Source of the DNA: a bacterium | Lineage (GTDB): Bacteria; Actinomycetota; Acidimicrobiia; Spongiisociales; ZC4RG35 | NCBI GenBank assembly: GCA_024638655.1 | Contig: JAHEJW010000003.1 | Span: 119,769 to 166,487 of the forward strand | Reading direction: 5' to 3' | Length of the DNA: 46,719 nucleotides | Shown: piece after piece, positions 8,221 through 16,156 of the stretch | Layout of the letters: every line of letters starts with the position of its first letter | Numbering within the stretch: the first letter of the stretch is position 1 | The notes under the pieces: model-generated | Database searches by the model: none | Seen by the model: only the letters and a program-made list of their open reading frames with translations | What the model was told of the DNA's origin: nothing | Program-made: the position numbers and the translations under genes

Positions 8221-9041
8221 CAGACCTCCCTCGACGTCACCCTTTCCCGACCGGCCTCGAGCATGTCGGCCGCCAGCCGGGTTGGGTCATCTGCTGATAC
8301 GAGGGCAGTCCCGACCAAGACGAGCCGATAACCGAGCTCGGCGACCCGACTTGCGTCTTCGGGTTTGACGATCCCGCTCTCGGCTACCAGGGGCAGGTCG
8401 AGCGGCAGATCGCGGATCAGTCGCTCATGACGACCTGCGTCGACGCGAAGGGTGCTGAGGTCTCGGGCGTTCACGCCGACGAGCACATCACGATCGAAGA
8501 CGACCGAAGCCGACGAGATGTCCTCCTCATCGAAGAGCTCCACCAGGACGAACATCCCGAGGTCCAGAGCAAGGTCGGTCATTTCGATCAACAGCGATTC
8601 GCTGAGCATCCTGGCAATGAGAAGCACACCGGAACCACCTGCGGCCCGCGCCTCTAGAACCTGGATCGGATCGACCAGGAAGTCCTTGCGCATGACGGGC
8701 AGGTCGACGTGGCCCACCACACTTGGGACGTGGTCGAGATCTCCGGCGAAATGAGAGGGCTCGGTGAGGATCGAGAGGGCTACCGCGCCAGACGAGGCGA
8801 GGGCTGTGGCAATTCCTACCACCGCCGCCTGGTCGTCCTCGCCAGAAGTCAGCCTCCCTTCCGAAGGGCTCGCGAGCTTGGCCTCAGCGATCAAGTCGAA
8901 ACCGGTCTCCGACAGTTGGAGGCGTAGAGCTGGGCTGGCCGGAGGTGTCCCGGAAAGGAGCTTCGCACCGCCCGGAGCTTTCCGAACCCGTTCAGCTCGG
9001 AGACGACTGGCGGCCGCCATGACCGCCAGGAAATCAGACAT
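8217..9041 (-). CDS. trpC: Indole-3-glycerol-phosphate synthase
   Basis: A 274-residue TIM-barrel enzyme closing the indole ring. The family's key residues are visible: Lys55 (IAEAKLASPSEG), Lys119 (VMRKDF), Glu168 (LVELF), Asn191 (GVNARDL, usually GVNNRDL) and Glu221-Ser222 (AESGI). IAEIKRASPS of most members reads IAEAKLASPS, a mild divergence that leaves the catalytic Lys. It overlaps trpD by eight bases and trpF by four. Confidence 0.96.
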   Translation of the reverse strand: MSDFLAVMAAASRLRAERVRKAPGGAKLLSGTPPASPALRLQLSETGFDLIAEAKLASPSEGRLTSGEDDQAAVVGIATALASSGAVALSILTEPSHFAGDLDHVPSVVGHVDLPVMRKDFLVDPIQVLEARAAGGSGVLLIARMLSESLLIEMTDLALDLGMFVLVELFDEEDISSASVVFDRDVLVGVNARDLSTLRVDAGRHERLIRDLPLDLPLVAESGIVKPEDASRVAELGYRLVLVGTALVSADDPTRLAADMLEAGRERVTSREVW

Positions 9042-10044
9042 GCGCAGCCCTTTGGCCTGTCAGTTGGTCAACCAAACGACCGGCGCCACCGTCGTCGATC
9101 GCGTTTCGGGCACGCTCGACTGCCTTGGCCGGAGTCGTCCCCATGACCCGTATCGCCAGAGACGCCCCGAGGATCAGAGCATCGCGGTGAGGGCTCTTCT
9201 CCCCCTCGAACACCTGCCTCATTCGTGATGCGTTGTGGTCCGCGTCACCGCCGAGAAGGTCTTCGGGGGAGCACCGGCCGAAGCCGAAGTCGGCCGGATC
9301 CTCGACCGTCTCGGCCACCGACCCGGGACGTACATCCAGCAGGTGGTAGGGCCCTACTGGCGTCACCTCGTCCCACCCGGGGGCGCCGTGGACCACGAAG
9401 GCACGCTCCATCGGCATCCCAGCCAGGGTTTGGGCGATTACCCGGGCCATGGCGAGGCTGTAGGCGCCGATGACATGATATTTGGGCATCGCCGGATTGG
9501 CGAGTGGGCCGGCCAGATTGAAGAGAGTCCGCACGGCGAGAGCTCGACGCACTGGGGCGATCGACTTCATCGCAGGGTGATACGCGGGTGCGAAAAGGAA
9601 CGTGAAGCCCGTTTCCTCGAACGTCTGACCGGCTCGACGAGGATCGAGCGGCATTTCCAGCCCCAGTGCGGCGAGGACGTCGGCGCTGCCACTCTGACTC
9701 GATACGGAACGATTTCCGTGCTTTATCACCGGTAGTCCTGCCGCTGCAGCCACCAACGCCGAGCCGCTAGACAGGTTGAGACTTCCCGAGCCATCGCCAC
9801 CCGTGCCCACCACGTCGACCGCAGCGGTGTCGCTAGGGATGTTGGGGCGAACGGCGAGATCGCGGAGCCCAAGGGCAAAACCTCTTAGCTCGTCGGCGGT
9901 CTCGCCTTTTGAGCGGAGGGCGATCAGGACCGCAGCGGCGACGATCTCATCGAGTTCGTCGCCGGTGAGCTCCACGAGCAGCCGGCGGCTCTCCTGTTCG
10001 GTGAGGTCCCTGCCTTCGACCAGTTTCTCGAGAAGGTATCTCAT
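9034..10044 (-). CDS. trpD: Anthranilate phosphoribosyltransferase
   Basis: A 336-residue enzyme transferring phosphoribose from PRPP to anthranilate. The PRPP-binding GTGGDGSG loop (80-87), SLNLSSGSALVAAAAG, KHGNR (108-112) and SSQSGSADVL identify it; the N-terminal small helical domain is complete. It is a separate protein, not fused to trpG. It overlaps trpG by four bases (10041-10044). Confidence 0.97.
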   Translation of the reverse strand: MRYLLEKLVEGRDLTEQESRRLLVELTGDELDEIVAAAVLIALRSKGETADELRGFALGLRDLAVRPNIPSDTAAVDVVGTGGDGSGSLNLSSGSALVAAAAGLPVIKHGNRSVSSQSGSADVLAALGLEMPLDPRRAGQTFEETGFTFLFAPAYHPAMKSIAPVRRALAVRTLFNLAGPLANPAMPKYHVIGAYSLAMARVIAQTLAGMPMERAFVVHGAPGWDEVTPVGPYHLLDVRPGSVAETVEDPADFGFGRCSPEDLLGGDADHNASRMRQVFEGEKSPHRDALILGASLAIRVMGTTPAKAVERARNAIDDGGAGRLVDQLTGQRAAHV

Positions 10045-10643
10045 GCGACCACCTCTGGCTGCTTCGCCGGCAAGAGCTGCAGGAAATTCATGAGCAGACG
10101 GTCGCCGACCGGAGTGAGCAGGCTCTCTGGATGGAATTGCACTCCCTCCAGAGGCAGTTCTCGATGACGCAGGCCCATGATCTCGCCTTCGGATGTGTAC
10201 GAGGTGATGACCAGCTCAGGGCTCAGCTCATCCTCGAGGACGGCCAGCGAGTGATAGCGACCCGCTGTGAACGGGTTGGGCAGGCCCTCATAGATCGTTC
10301 GTCTGTCGTGATATACGGGACTCGGCTTCCCGTGCATGAGGCTCTGGGCCGCCCCGACCGTGGAGTCGAACGCCACGGCCAGCGCCTGGTGACCCAGGCA
10401 GACGCCCAGGACCGGGACCCTCCTGGCAAAGGATCGGATCACCTCGACCGACACACCGGCTTCCTCGGGACGACCAGGGCCGGGCGAGATCACGACGTGC
10501 GTCGGGCCGAAATCGACTGCCTCGTCAACAGAGATCTCGTCGTTGGTCCTGACGGTGACGTCCGCTCCCAAGACCAGCAGAGCTTGAACGAGGTTGTAGG
10601 TGAAGGAATCGTAGTTGTCGATCATCAAGACCCGATTGCTCAC
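10041..10643 (-). CDS. trpG: Anthranilate synthase component II, glutamine amidotransferase
   Basis: A 200-residue class I amidotransferase providing ammonia from glutamine to TrpE. The triad is Cys82 (GVCLGHQA), His171 and Glu173 (VQFHPESLLTP). SPGPGRPEEAG and the oxyanion-loop region are intact. Such subunits may also serve PabB in folate synthesis, but the location between trpE and trpD supports the tryptophan role. It overlaps trpE by four bases (10640-10643). Confidence 0.96.
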   Translation of the reverse strand: MSNRVLMIDNYDSFTYNLVQALLVLGADVTVRTNDEISVDEAVDFGPTHVVISPGPGRPEEAGVSVEVIRSFARRVPVLGVCLGHQALAVAFDSTVGAAQSLMHGKPSPVYHDRRTIYEGLPNPFTAGRYHSLAVLEDELSPELVITSYTSEGEIMGLRHRELPLEGVQFHPESLLTPVGDRLLMNFLQLLPAKQPEVVA

Positions 10644-12004
10644 AATCCCTCCTTGGCCAGGTCGAACGCACCTTGAAGCGCTGCCGCTTTGGAGAGGACC
10701 TCTTCGTGCTCGTGGGCTGGGTCGCTGTCGGCGACGATGCCGGCTCCGGCCTGGTAGCTGTAGCGACCCTCCTGAAACACCATTGTCCTGATGGTTATGG
10801 CCTGATCCATCGAGCCGCCATGGCCGAAGTAGCCAACAGAGCCCGAATACAGGTCGCGGCTCACCGGCTCGAGATCATCGATCAGCTGAATTGCGCGCAG
10901 CTTCGGGGCGCCCGACACCGTCCCGGCCGGGAAGGTCGCTGCAAAAAGGTCGAAGGCGTCGAGGTCCTCTCTCAAGCTCCCGGTGACTCCACTCACCAGA
11001 TGCATCACGTGGCTGTATCGCTCGATGGTTCGGTAGGGGTCGACCGCTACGGAACCAGCGCGTGCAGTTCGTCCGAGGTCATTCCTGGCCAGGTCGACGA
11101 GCATCACGTGCTCGGCGGCCTCCTTCGAGTCGGCTAGCAGCTGTCTCTCGAGCAGGAGATCGTGCTCGTCATCTTCGCCACGCGGCCTCGTGCCGGCAAT
11201 CGGCCGCAGCTCGGCGGTCTCACCGCGGAGTTTGACCAGCGCCTCCGGTGAGCTGCCAACGACCTGCAGTTGGCCGAAGTCGAGGAAGTACATGTAGGGA
11301 GAGGGGTTGGTCAGCCGCAGCGCTCGATATGTCGAGAACGCATCGATGTCGGTCTCACCGGAGAATCTGATGGCGAGCACCAGTTGGTACACATCCCCTG
11401 CGGAGATGTGCCCTTTGATTTCGGTGACGCCCGACATGTACTCGGAGCGGGTCATGCTTGGCATGGGCTCGCTCTGGCTTCCCCCACGCTCCACGCCGAC
11501 GATCGGGCCGCCGAGGGTCGATATCACCTCCCGTCTGAGGGACTGGCGATCCGACTCCGAGCCCGAGTGGAGAAGCGCCATGCGTCGGGTCAGATGATCG
11601 AAGACCAGGATCGACTCTGTAGCCATGTACGACCCTTGCTCAACCGTTGCGGGATGAGGCGCCCGACCAACCGGATAGAGATGTCTCACCAGGTCAAAAG
11701 CCGTGACACCCACCAGCCCTCCCGAGAAGGGCTGGCCCTTGATGACGGGCCCACATTCGGGCACCCCGGACAGGGCCTGGCGGAGCCCATCCAAAGGGTT
11801 GTCGGCTAGGCGGATGTCGCCGGCGTAGACCTGTCCATCAGCGATCGAGAACCGGCCAGCCTCACCGAACCCGATGAACGAGAAGCGGCCCTGGCTGCCG
11901 CCTTCCACGCTCTCGAGCAGGTACTTGGGGCTCAGATCGGATAGGCGAAGGAAGGCGGAGACCGGAGTATGGAGGTCTGCGGCTATGTCGAATGGGGATT
12001 GCAT
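10640..12004 (-). CDS. trpE: Anthranilate synthase component I
   Basis: A 454-residue chorismate-using enzyme making anthranilate. The N-terminal part carries LLES (29-32), the element of the tryptophan feedback site, which suggests Trp inhibition. The catalytic C-terminal part shows AGTRPRGEDDEHD, LVDLARNDLGR, FPAGTVSGAPK and YQAGAGIVADSDP. The frame is open further upstream, but ATG 12002-12004 is chosen because GAGGAG lies at ideal distance and the protein then starts like other TrpE. It is the first structural gene of the operon, behind the attenuator at 12042-12168. Confidence 0.97.
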   Translation of the reverse strand: MQSPFDIAADLHTPVSAFLRLSDLSPKYLLESVEGGSQGRFSFIGFGEAGRFSIADGQVYAGDIRLADNPLDGLRQALSGVPECGPVIKGQPFSGGLVGVTAFDLVRHLYPVGRAPHPATVEQGSYMATESILVFDHLTRRMALLHSGSESDRQSLRREVISTLGGPIVGVERGGSQSEPMPSMTRSEYMSGVTEIKGHISAGDVYQLVLAIRFSGETDIDAFSTYRALRLTNPSPYMYFLDFGQLQVVGSSPEALVKLRGETAELRPIAGTRPRGEDDEHDLLLERQLLADSKEAAEHVMLVDLARNDLGRTARAGSVAVDPYRTIERYSHVMHLVSGVTGSLREDLDAFDLFAATFPAGTVSGAPKLRAIQLIDDLEPVSRDLYSGSVGYFGHGGSMDQAITIRTMVFQEGRYSYQAGAGIVADSDPAHEHEEVLSKAAALQGAFDLAKEGL

Positions 12005-12041
12005 GTCTCCTCGATTTGTTGACGGACCTGAGGAGCGCCCC

Positions 12042-12076
12042 AAAATGAAGAACCCACCTCACGGTCTCGAGGTGGG
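12042..12076 (-). terminator. trp attenuator terminator (segments 3:4)
   Basis: On the minus strand CCCACCTC (12076-12069) pairs perfectly with GAGGTGGG (12060-12053) around an 8-base loop, followed by TTCTTCATTTT. This is a textbook rho-independent structure 37 bases upstream of trpE and downstream of a Trp-rich leader peptide, so it should stop transcription when tryptophan is plentiful. Confidence 0.85.
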
Positions 12077-12127
12077 CTTGGTTTCTGAGAATACAGAGCG
12101 TCAGTCGCCACCTCTTATGGGGACGAC
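12069..12127 (-). promoter_or_regulatory. trp attenuator: pause hairpin (1:2) and antiterminator (2:3)
   Basis: Segment 1 (12127-12119, GTCGTCCCC) pairs with segment 2 (12112-12104, GGTGGCGAC) at eight of nine positions across a six-base loop. Segment 2 also holds GAGGTGG (12114-12108), the same sequence as terminator segment 4, and can pair with CCACCTC of segment 3 to form the antiterminator. Segment 1 overlaps the last Trp codon and the end of the leader ORF, so a ribosome stalled on the Trp codons would cover it and free segment 2. Confidence 0.8.
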
Positions 12128-12168
12128 CACCACCAGTTGCGGGTTGCCGCGGCGCTTGCTCTGTTCAT
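12115..12168 (-). CDS. trpL: trp operon leader peptide
   Basis: A 17-residue ORF, MNRASAAATRNWWWSSP, ATG at 12166-12168 and TAA at 12115-12117. Three consecutive UGG codons (residues 12-14) lie immediately before the segment-1 strand of the pause hairpin, the arrangement required for ribosome-mediated attenuation. No SD precedes the ATG; with the predicted promoter the transcript would begin only a few bases upstream, so the leader is probably translated from a leaderless or nearly leaderless mRNA. Confidence 0.88.
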   Translation of the reverse strand: MNRASAAATRNWWWSSP

Positions 12169-12178
12169 TGAGGTGAGA

Positions 12179-12207
12179 GTTGTAATACCGATGGCCACCC
12201 AAGTCAA
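12179..12207 (-). promoter_or_regulatory. Predicted trp operon promoter
   Basis: On the minus strand TTGACT (12207-12202) and TACAAC (12184-12179) are 17 bases apart, fitting -35 and -10 elements of a housekeeping sigma factor. The start site would fall near 12172, about four bases before the trpL ATG. Confidence 0.55.
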
Positions 12208-12341
12208 CATCGAAACGACTTCGAAGACGGAGGCGAATGGCGCCGCTACGCCCGGAAACGTCCATTAGGCCCTGTTTGAAAAGCCCAGGCGCAGGGTATT
12301 TTCCGAGTTGGAAAGCAATCCAACGAAAGGCAAAGACAGCA

Positions 12342-13067
12342 ATGTCACCGCAAACCAAGGAGACCTTCGAGAAGGCTGCCTACACGGCGGTGGGAGCTCC
12401 GGTAGCAGCCGTGAAGGCACTCAGCGCCAGGCTCGCTGACTTCCGCGAGACGATCATGGAATCTCGAAGCGAGTTGACCGAGGACCTGGCCAAGGAATTC
12501 GACAATTGGGTGAGCGAGGGCGAGCGCGTCGTGAACATGGCCCTCGAGAGGATTCGCCGTTCGGGAACCGCCGAGCAGGCTCGAGCCGCCAGTGAGCGAG
12601 TGAGAGAGCGTGTCAGCAAGACCGCCGAGGGGATGAAGTCTGAGATTGACCAAGCTCTCGACATGATCGAGCCAGAGGAGTCTCTGGAGACCATCAAGGG
12701 CATCGGCCCCGGATACGCAAAGCGCTTCAACATGGCAGGAATCGCCGGGATCAGCGCCCTGTTGATGAAGACCAGCACCAAGGAAGCCATCGACGAAATC
12801 GCTGCCAAGACCGGGTTCACGGCCGACCAGATCGCCCAGTGGCGGAAACAGGCCGACCTCACCCGAGTCAAGGGAGTTGGCGACAGCTACCTGGGCCTGC
12901 TCCATCGAGCAGAGATCTGGACCATTCCGCAGTTCGCCAAAGGCGATGCCGGAAAGATCGCCGAACGCATGAAGAAGATGGACATGCCGGGGATGCCCGA
13001 TCAGATCCCCGGTTCGGATCAGGTTTCGACTTGGATAGGCGAGGCCAAGAAGCTCGCACGCAGCTGA
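12342..13067 (+). CDS. Helix-hairpin-helix (DUF4332-like) protein with N-terminal helical domain
   Basis: A 241-residue protein. Residues 1-110 are a charged helical region (phasin-like in appearance). Residues about 115-130 (LETIKGIGPGYAKRFNMAGI) and 173-188 (LTRVKGVGDSYLGLLHRAEI) are two helix-hairpin-helix motifs as in DUF4332 domains, which usually bind nucleic acid non-specifically; the C-terminal tail has a short Met/Pro stretch (MKKMDMPGMPDQIPG). ATG 12342 gives a clean N-terminus (MSPQTKETFEKAAY); the frame is open upstream but that part overlaps the trp promoter region. It is followed 41 bases later by a small membrane protein gene on the same strand. Confidence 0.75.
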   Translation: MSPQTKETFEKAAYTAVGAPVAAVKALSARLADFRETIMESRSELTEDLAKEFDNWVSEGERVVNMALERIRRSGTAEQARAASERVRERVSKTAEGMKSEIDQALDMIEPEESLETIKGIGPGYAKRFNMAGIAGISALLMKTSTKEAIDEIAAKTGFTADQIAQWRKQADLTRVKGVGDSYLGLLHRAEIWTIPQFAKGDAGKIAERMKKMDMPGMPDQIPGSDQVSTWIGEAKKLARS

Positions 13068-13108
13068 GTTCGATAGCTCATCTCAATTCACACAATCAAG
13101 GAGACGAA

Positions 13109-13321
13109 ATGACAACGACTGCAAAGAAGTTGAAGGACGCCGAGGACAAGATCGCCAAGGCGCAGAAGGTGCTTGACAAGACCAAGACCGGTCTGCGCGC
13201 CGCCGAGGAGGTCGTGTCCGCGACTGAGAAAGCATCACGCAAACCGCTCGTGGTCGCTCTGGTGCTCTTGACGATCGTCGGCGTCGCGTGGGTGCTGGCC
13301 CAGAACGCCGGCAAGCGCTGA
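13109..13321 (+). CDS. Small coiled-coil / single-TM membrane protein
   Basis: A 70-residue protein starting at ATG 13109 behind a perfect SD (AAGGAG, 13098-13103). Residues 5-44 form a Lys/Glu/Ala-rich amphipathic helix (KDAEDKIAKAQKVLDKTKTG), followed by one TM at about 46-64 (PLVVALVLLTIVGVAWVLA) and a short basic tail. Function unknown. The spacing to the HhH gene suggests a two-gene unit in which this protein could anchor something to the membrane; that role is inference. Confidence 0.75.
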   Translation: MTTTAKKLKDAEDKIAKAQKVLDKTKTGLRAAEEVVSATEKASRKPLVVALVLLTIVGVAWVLAQNAGKR

Positions 13322-13343
13322 CACCGACCCAATAACGAGGAAT

Positions 13344-13377
13344 GGGGCGGTTGCCGCTCATGGGCGGTGATCGCCCC
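13344..13377. terminator. Hairpin between convergent genes
   Basis: A 14-bp stem (13344-13357 with 13364-13377, including three G-U pairs on the plus transcript) closes on a six-base loop. It lies between the small membrane protein stop and the convergent mmsA stop, so it probably terminates one or both. No long U-run follows on plus. Confidence 0.6.
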
Positions 13378-13390
13378 AGCCCCGCATCTG

Positions 13391-14884
13391 CTAGTTGTGA
13401 GTGGGGAACCCGAGATCGACACCGCGGTGGATCGGATCGGCCCAGCGGGAGATGACCACCTTCTGGCGAGTGTTGAAGTGGACTCCTTCGGGACCATATA
13501 TCGCGTGACTCCCGAAGATCGAGTTCTTCCAGCCTCCGAATGAGTAGAAGGACAACGGCACGGGTATCGGGACGTTGATTCCCACCATCCCGACCTGGAT
13601 CTCCTTCTGGAACTTCCGGGCAGCACCTCCGTCGTTTGTGAACACTGCAGTGCCGTTGCCATAGGGATTGTCGTTGATCAGGTCGATTGCCTCTTCGAAG
13701 TGCTCCATCCGCACGGTCGACAGAACCGGACCGAAGATCTCATCGGTGTAGATCGACATGTCCGGCTCCACTCTGTCGAACAAGGTCGGGCCGAGAAAGA
13801 AGCCTTCCTCGTACCCGTCGACGACGAAGTTGCGCCCGTCAGCGATTAGCAGCGCCCCTTCCTTCTCGCCGGCATCGACATATCCACGCACCCGATCGAG
13901 GTGCTGCTTGGTGACGAGGGGGCCCATCTCCACGCCTGGCTGGTCCCCGGGCCCAACGTTGAGCTTCTCGATACGACTCTGGACACCGTCGATGAGCCGG
14001 TCTCCCGCATCACCCACGGCAACCACGGCCGAGATCGCCATGCATCGCTCCCCTGCGGATCCGTAGCCGGCCGATACCGCTGCGTCAGCGGCCAGATCGA
14101 TGTCTGCGTCGGGCAGGACGATCATGTGATTCTTGGCTCCGCCCAGAGCCTGAACTCTCTTTCCGTGCTTCGTGCCGGTTTCGTATATGTAACGGGCGAT
14201 AGGCGTCGACCCGACGAAGGAGACCGCCGCTACATCGGGATGGGTTATGAGGGAGTCGACGGCTTCCTTGTCGCCGTGCACGATGTTGAAGACGCCATCG
14301 GGCAAACCGGCTTCGGCGAGCATCTCTGCTGCGAGTTGCGAGGTCGACGGATCCTTCTCGGAGGGCTTGAGCACGAAGGTGTTTCCGCATGCGATCGAGA
14401 TCGGGTACATCCACATCGGGACCATGGCCGGGAAGTTGAAGGGTGTTATCCCTACGACCACCCCCAGGGGCTGCCGGATGGTGTACGTGTCCACTCCTGT
14501 CGAAACCTGCTCCGAATACTCGCCCTTCAGCAGATGAGCGATGTTGCAGGCGAACTCGATCACTTCGAGCCCGCGTTGCACCTCTCCCATTGCGTCGTCG
14601 ACGGTCTTTCCATGCTCGGCGGTGAGTGTCTCGGCGATCTCCCTCTTACGCGCGGAAACCAGCTCGCGGAAGGCGAACATGATGTTCTGGCGCTGAGACA
14701 GTGAGGAGTGCTGCCAGGACTCGTAGGCGCGCGCCGCGGCCCCTACGGCCACATCGACGTCGCCTGACGTCCCCAGGACGACCTCGCCGGTTTGGCGACC
14801 CGTTGCCGGGTTGTAGACCGGACCCGTGCGATTTGCCGCGCCAGCTGTGAAGGACCCGTCGATCCAGTGGTGGATCTGTTTCAT
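13391..14884 (-). CDS. mmsA: Methylmalonate-semialdehyde dehydrogenase (CoA-acylating)
   Basis: A 497-residue ALDH-superfamily enzyme oxidising methylmalonate/malonate semialdehyde to propionyl-/acetyl-CoA in valine, thymine or inositol breakdown. Markers: CGNTFVLKPSEKDPS, SFVGSTPIARYIYETG, GGAKNH (Asn252 where ordinary ALDHs have the general-base Glu, typical of this CoA-dependent branch), catalytic Cys281 in GSAGERCMAIS, and the C-terminal SFGGWKNSIFG. ATG 14882-14884 gives the family length; the open frame upstream overlaps the DUF5667 gene and is not used. It follows that gene by 28 bases. Confidence 0.96.
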   Translation of the reverse strand: MKQIHHWIDGSFTAGAANRTGPVYNPATGRQTGEVVLGTSGDVDVAVGAAARAYESWQHSSLSQRQNIMFAFRELVSARKREIAETLTAEHGKTVDDAMGEVQRGLEVIEFACNIAHLLKGEYSEQVSTGVDTYTIRQPLGVVVGITPFNFPAMVPMWMYPISIACGNTFVLKPSEKDPSTSQLAAEMLAEAGLPDGVFNIVHGDKEAVDSLITHPDVAAVSFVGSTPIARYIYETGTKHGKRVQALGGAKNHMIVLPDADIDLAADAAVSAGYGSAGERCMAISAVVAVGDAGDRLIDGVQSRIEKLNVGPGDQPGVEMGPLVTKQHLDRVRGYVDAGEKEGALLIADGRNFVVDGYEEGFFLGPTLFDRVEPDMSIYTDEIFGPVLSTVRMEHFEEAIDLINDNPYGNGTAVFTNDGGAARKFQKEIQVGMVGINVPIPVPLSFYSFGGWKNSIFGSHAIYGPEGVHFNTRQKVVISRWADPIHRGVDLGFPTHN

Positions 14885-14912
14885 CAGGTGAAGGATAGAT
14901 GACCCGCTCTCG

Positions 14913-15563
14913 TCAGCCGTCCCGCCTCCCGTCAGTGGGTCTCGTGGTGCCATCGTCTGCCGTAGTGGTGGTCGTGTCGTGCGTTTCGTCAACCGATTCC
15001 ACCGGCGCGTCAGATGGCTCTGCCTCCCGCTGGCGATGCTCTCGGACGCGATCTTGGGGTTCCGGCTCGCTCGCGCCCTCATCGGAAATGTCGGGTGCGA
15101 CCGGGCTGCCCCCACCGTCATCGGGCGGGCGCTGCAGGCGATCGACGATCAGATCGAGACGGGCGACATGGCCAGGGTGCTCCTTCGTGACGACTATTCG
15201 GGCACGTTCGACACGGTCACGAATGACTGCGGGCTCAGCTCCACGGTCCAAGAGACCCTCCGCTTCGCGAACGCGATGATCGACCTCGACGTCGGGGTCG
15301 ACTAGCGACACAACCGGCTCGAGCATGATCTTGATCGGGTATAGGAGGTCTCCGGGAACTGCGTCGTCTGATGCCAGAGCCATGACGGGCAACGCGAGAA
15401 TCAGGGCCGCAGCGACAACAAGGAGACGGAACCGTCGCAGTCGGGGCGCCTTCGCCGATCTGATCGCATCATCAATTGCCGCCAGGTGGCGATCCCGCAC
15501 GTTCTCGGCGACGCTGAGCCGGATCTGATCGAGCTCGGGGAACCTGCTACTCATCTCGACCAT
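14913..15563 (-). CDS. DUF5667-type single-TM protein, putative anti-sigma or sigma-associated factor
   Basis: A 216-residue protein: a cytoplasmic N-terminus of about 45 residues, one TM (LLVVAAALILALPVMALA, about 47-64), then the DUF5667 hallmark DDAVPGDLLYPIKIMLE, a helical region and an acidic, Thr-rich C-terminus. It overlaps the ECF sigma gene by 17 bases (or 8 if the second ATG at 15552-15554 is used), so the pair is translationally coupled. This is the usual arrangement of a sigma factor with a membrane partner; the short N-terminus shows no clear zinc-binding anti-sigma motif, so a regulatory role is inferred from context. Confidence 0.75.
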   Translation of the reverse strand: MVEMSSRFPELDQIRLSVAENVRDRHLAAIDDAIRSAKAPRLRRFRLLVVAAALILALPVMALASDDAVPGDLLYPIKIMLEPVVSLVDPDVEVDHRVREAEGLLDRGAEPAVIRDRVERARIVVTKEHPGHVARLDLIVDRLQRPPDDGGGSPVAPDISDEGASEPEPQDRVREHRQREAEPSDAPVESVDETHDTTTTTADDGTTRPTDGRRDG

Positions 15564-16137
15564 CCAAGAGAGACCTCAACCTCGCCTCTGCACGGGCAAG
15601 GACGGCATATGCGGCACGACGGGTCGACCCGAGGATCTCAGCGATCTCCTCACCGGACAACCCGGCGACGTGTCGCAGGAGGATCACCGTTCTCTGTCTC
15701 TTGTTGAGCGCGCCGAGCGCCCGCTCCAAGTCAGCCTCGAGGTGCGTAGCGAGCGGATCAGGGCTCTCCGGCATGTCAGGCACTTCTTCGACGGGAAACT
15801 CGCGCCGACGTGACCGCCGCCGGTACTCGTCCATGCACCCGAAGCGAACACTGCGATAGAGCCACGATTTGAGAGCCTTCCCTTCTCCCCTCAGCCTGGG
15901 AGCGGCCTGCACCAGTTCGACAAACGACTGTTGGACGATGTCTTCGGCGGTGCGCCGATCGCTGACCATGCCGTAGGCGAATGACACCAACTCGTCGGCA
16001 AGCGCCAGATACACAGCCCGAAAGGCCTCTTCGGAGAGGCCTCGGACTCCATCCGCGTGTGCGTCGAGTGGGTGCGATTCGGTTTCGGTCAGACGGGTGA
16101 TCCAGACCCCCTTGGTGAGCGCATGGGTCGACGACAT
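15547..16137 (-). CDS. ECF-type RNA polymerase sigma factor
   Basis: A 196-residue sigma-70-family protein with region 2 at about 45-110 (FAYGMVSDRRTAEDIVQQSF, then LKSWLYRSVRFGCMDEYRRR) and region 4 at about 138-192 (LNKRQRTVILLRHVAGLSGE, then IAEILGSTRRAAYAVLARAE). There is no sigma 1 or 3 region. It redirects RNA polymerase to a small regulon, presumably after release by a membrane partner. It starts 20 bases after the stop of the small secreted protein gene and overlaps the DUF5667 gene, suggesting one operon. Confidence 0.93.
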   Translation of the reverse strand: MSSTHALTKGVWITRLTETESHPLDAHADGVRGLSEEAFRAVYLALADELVSFAYGMVSDRRTAEDIVQQSFVELVQAAPRLRGEGKALKSWLYRSVRFGCMDEYRRRSRRREFPVEEVPDMPESPDPLATHLEADLERALGALNKRQRTVILLRHVAGLSGEEIAEILGSTRRAAYAVLARAEARLRSLLDGRDE

Positions 16138-16156
16138 GGCGTGAGTGGCCTTCGGC

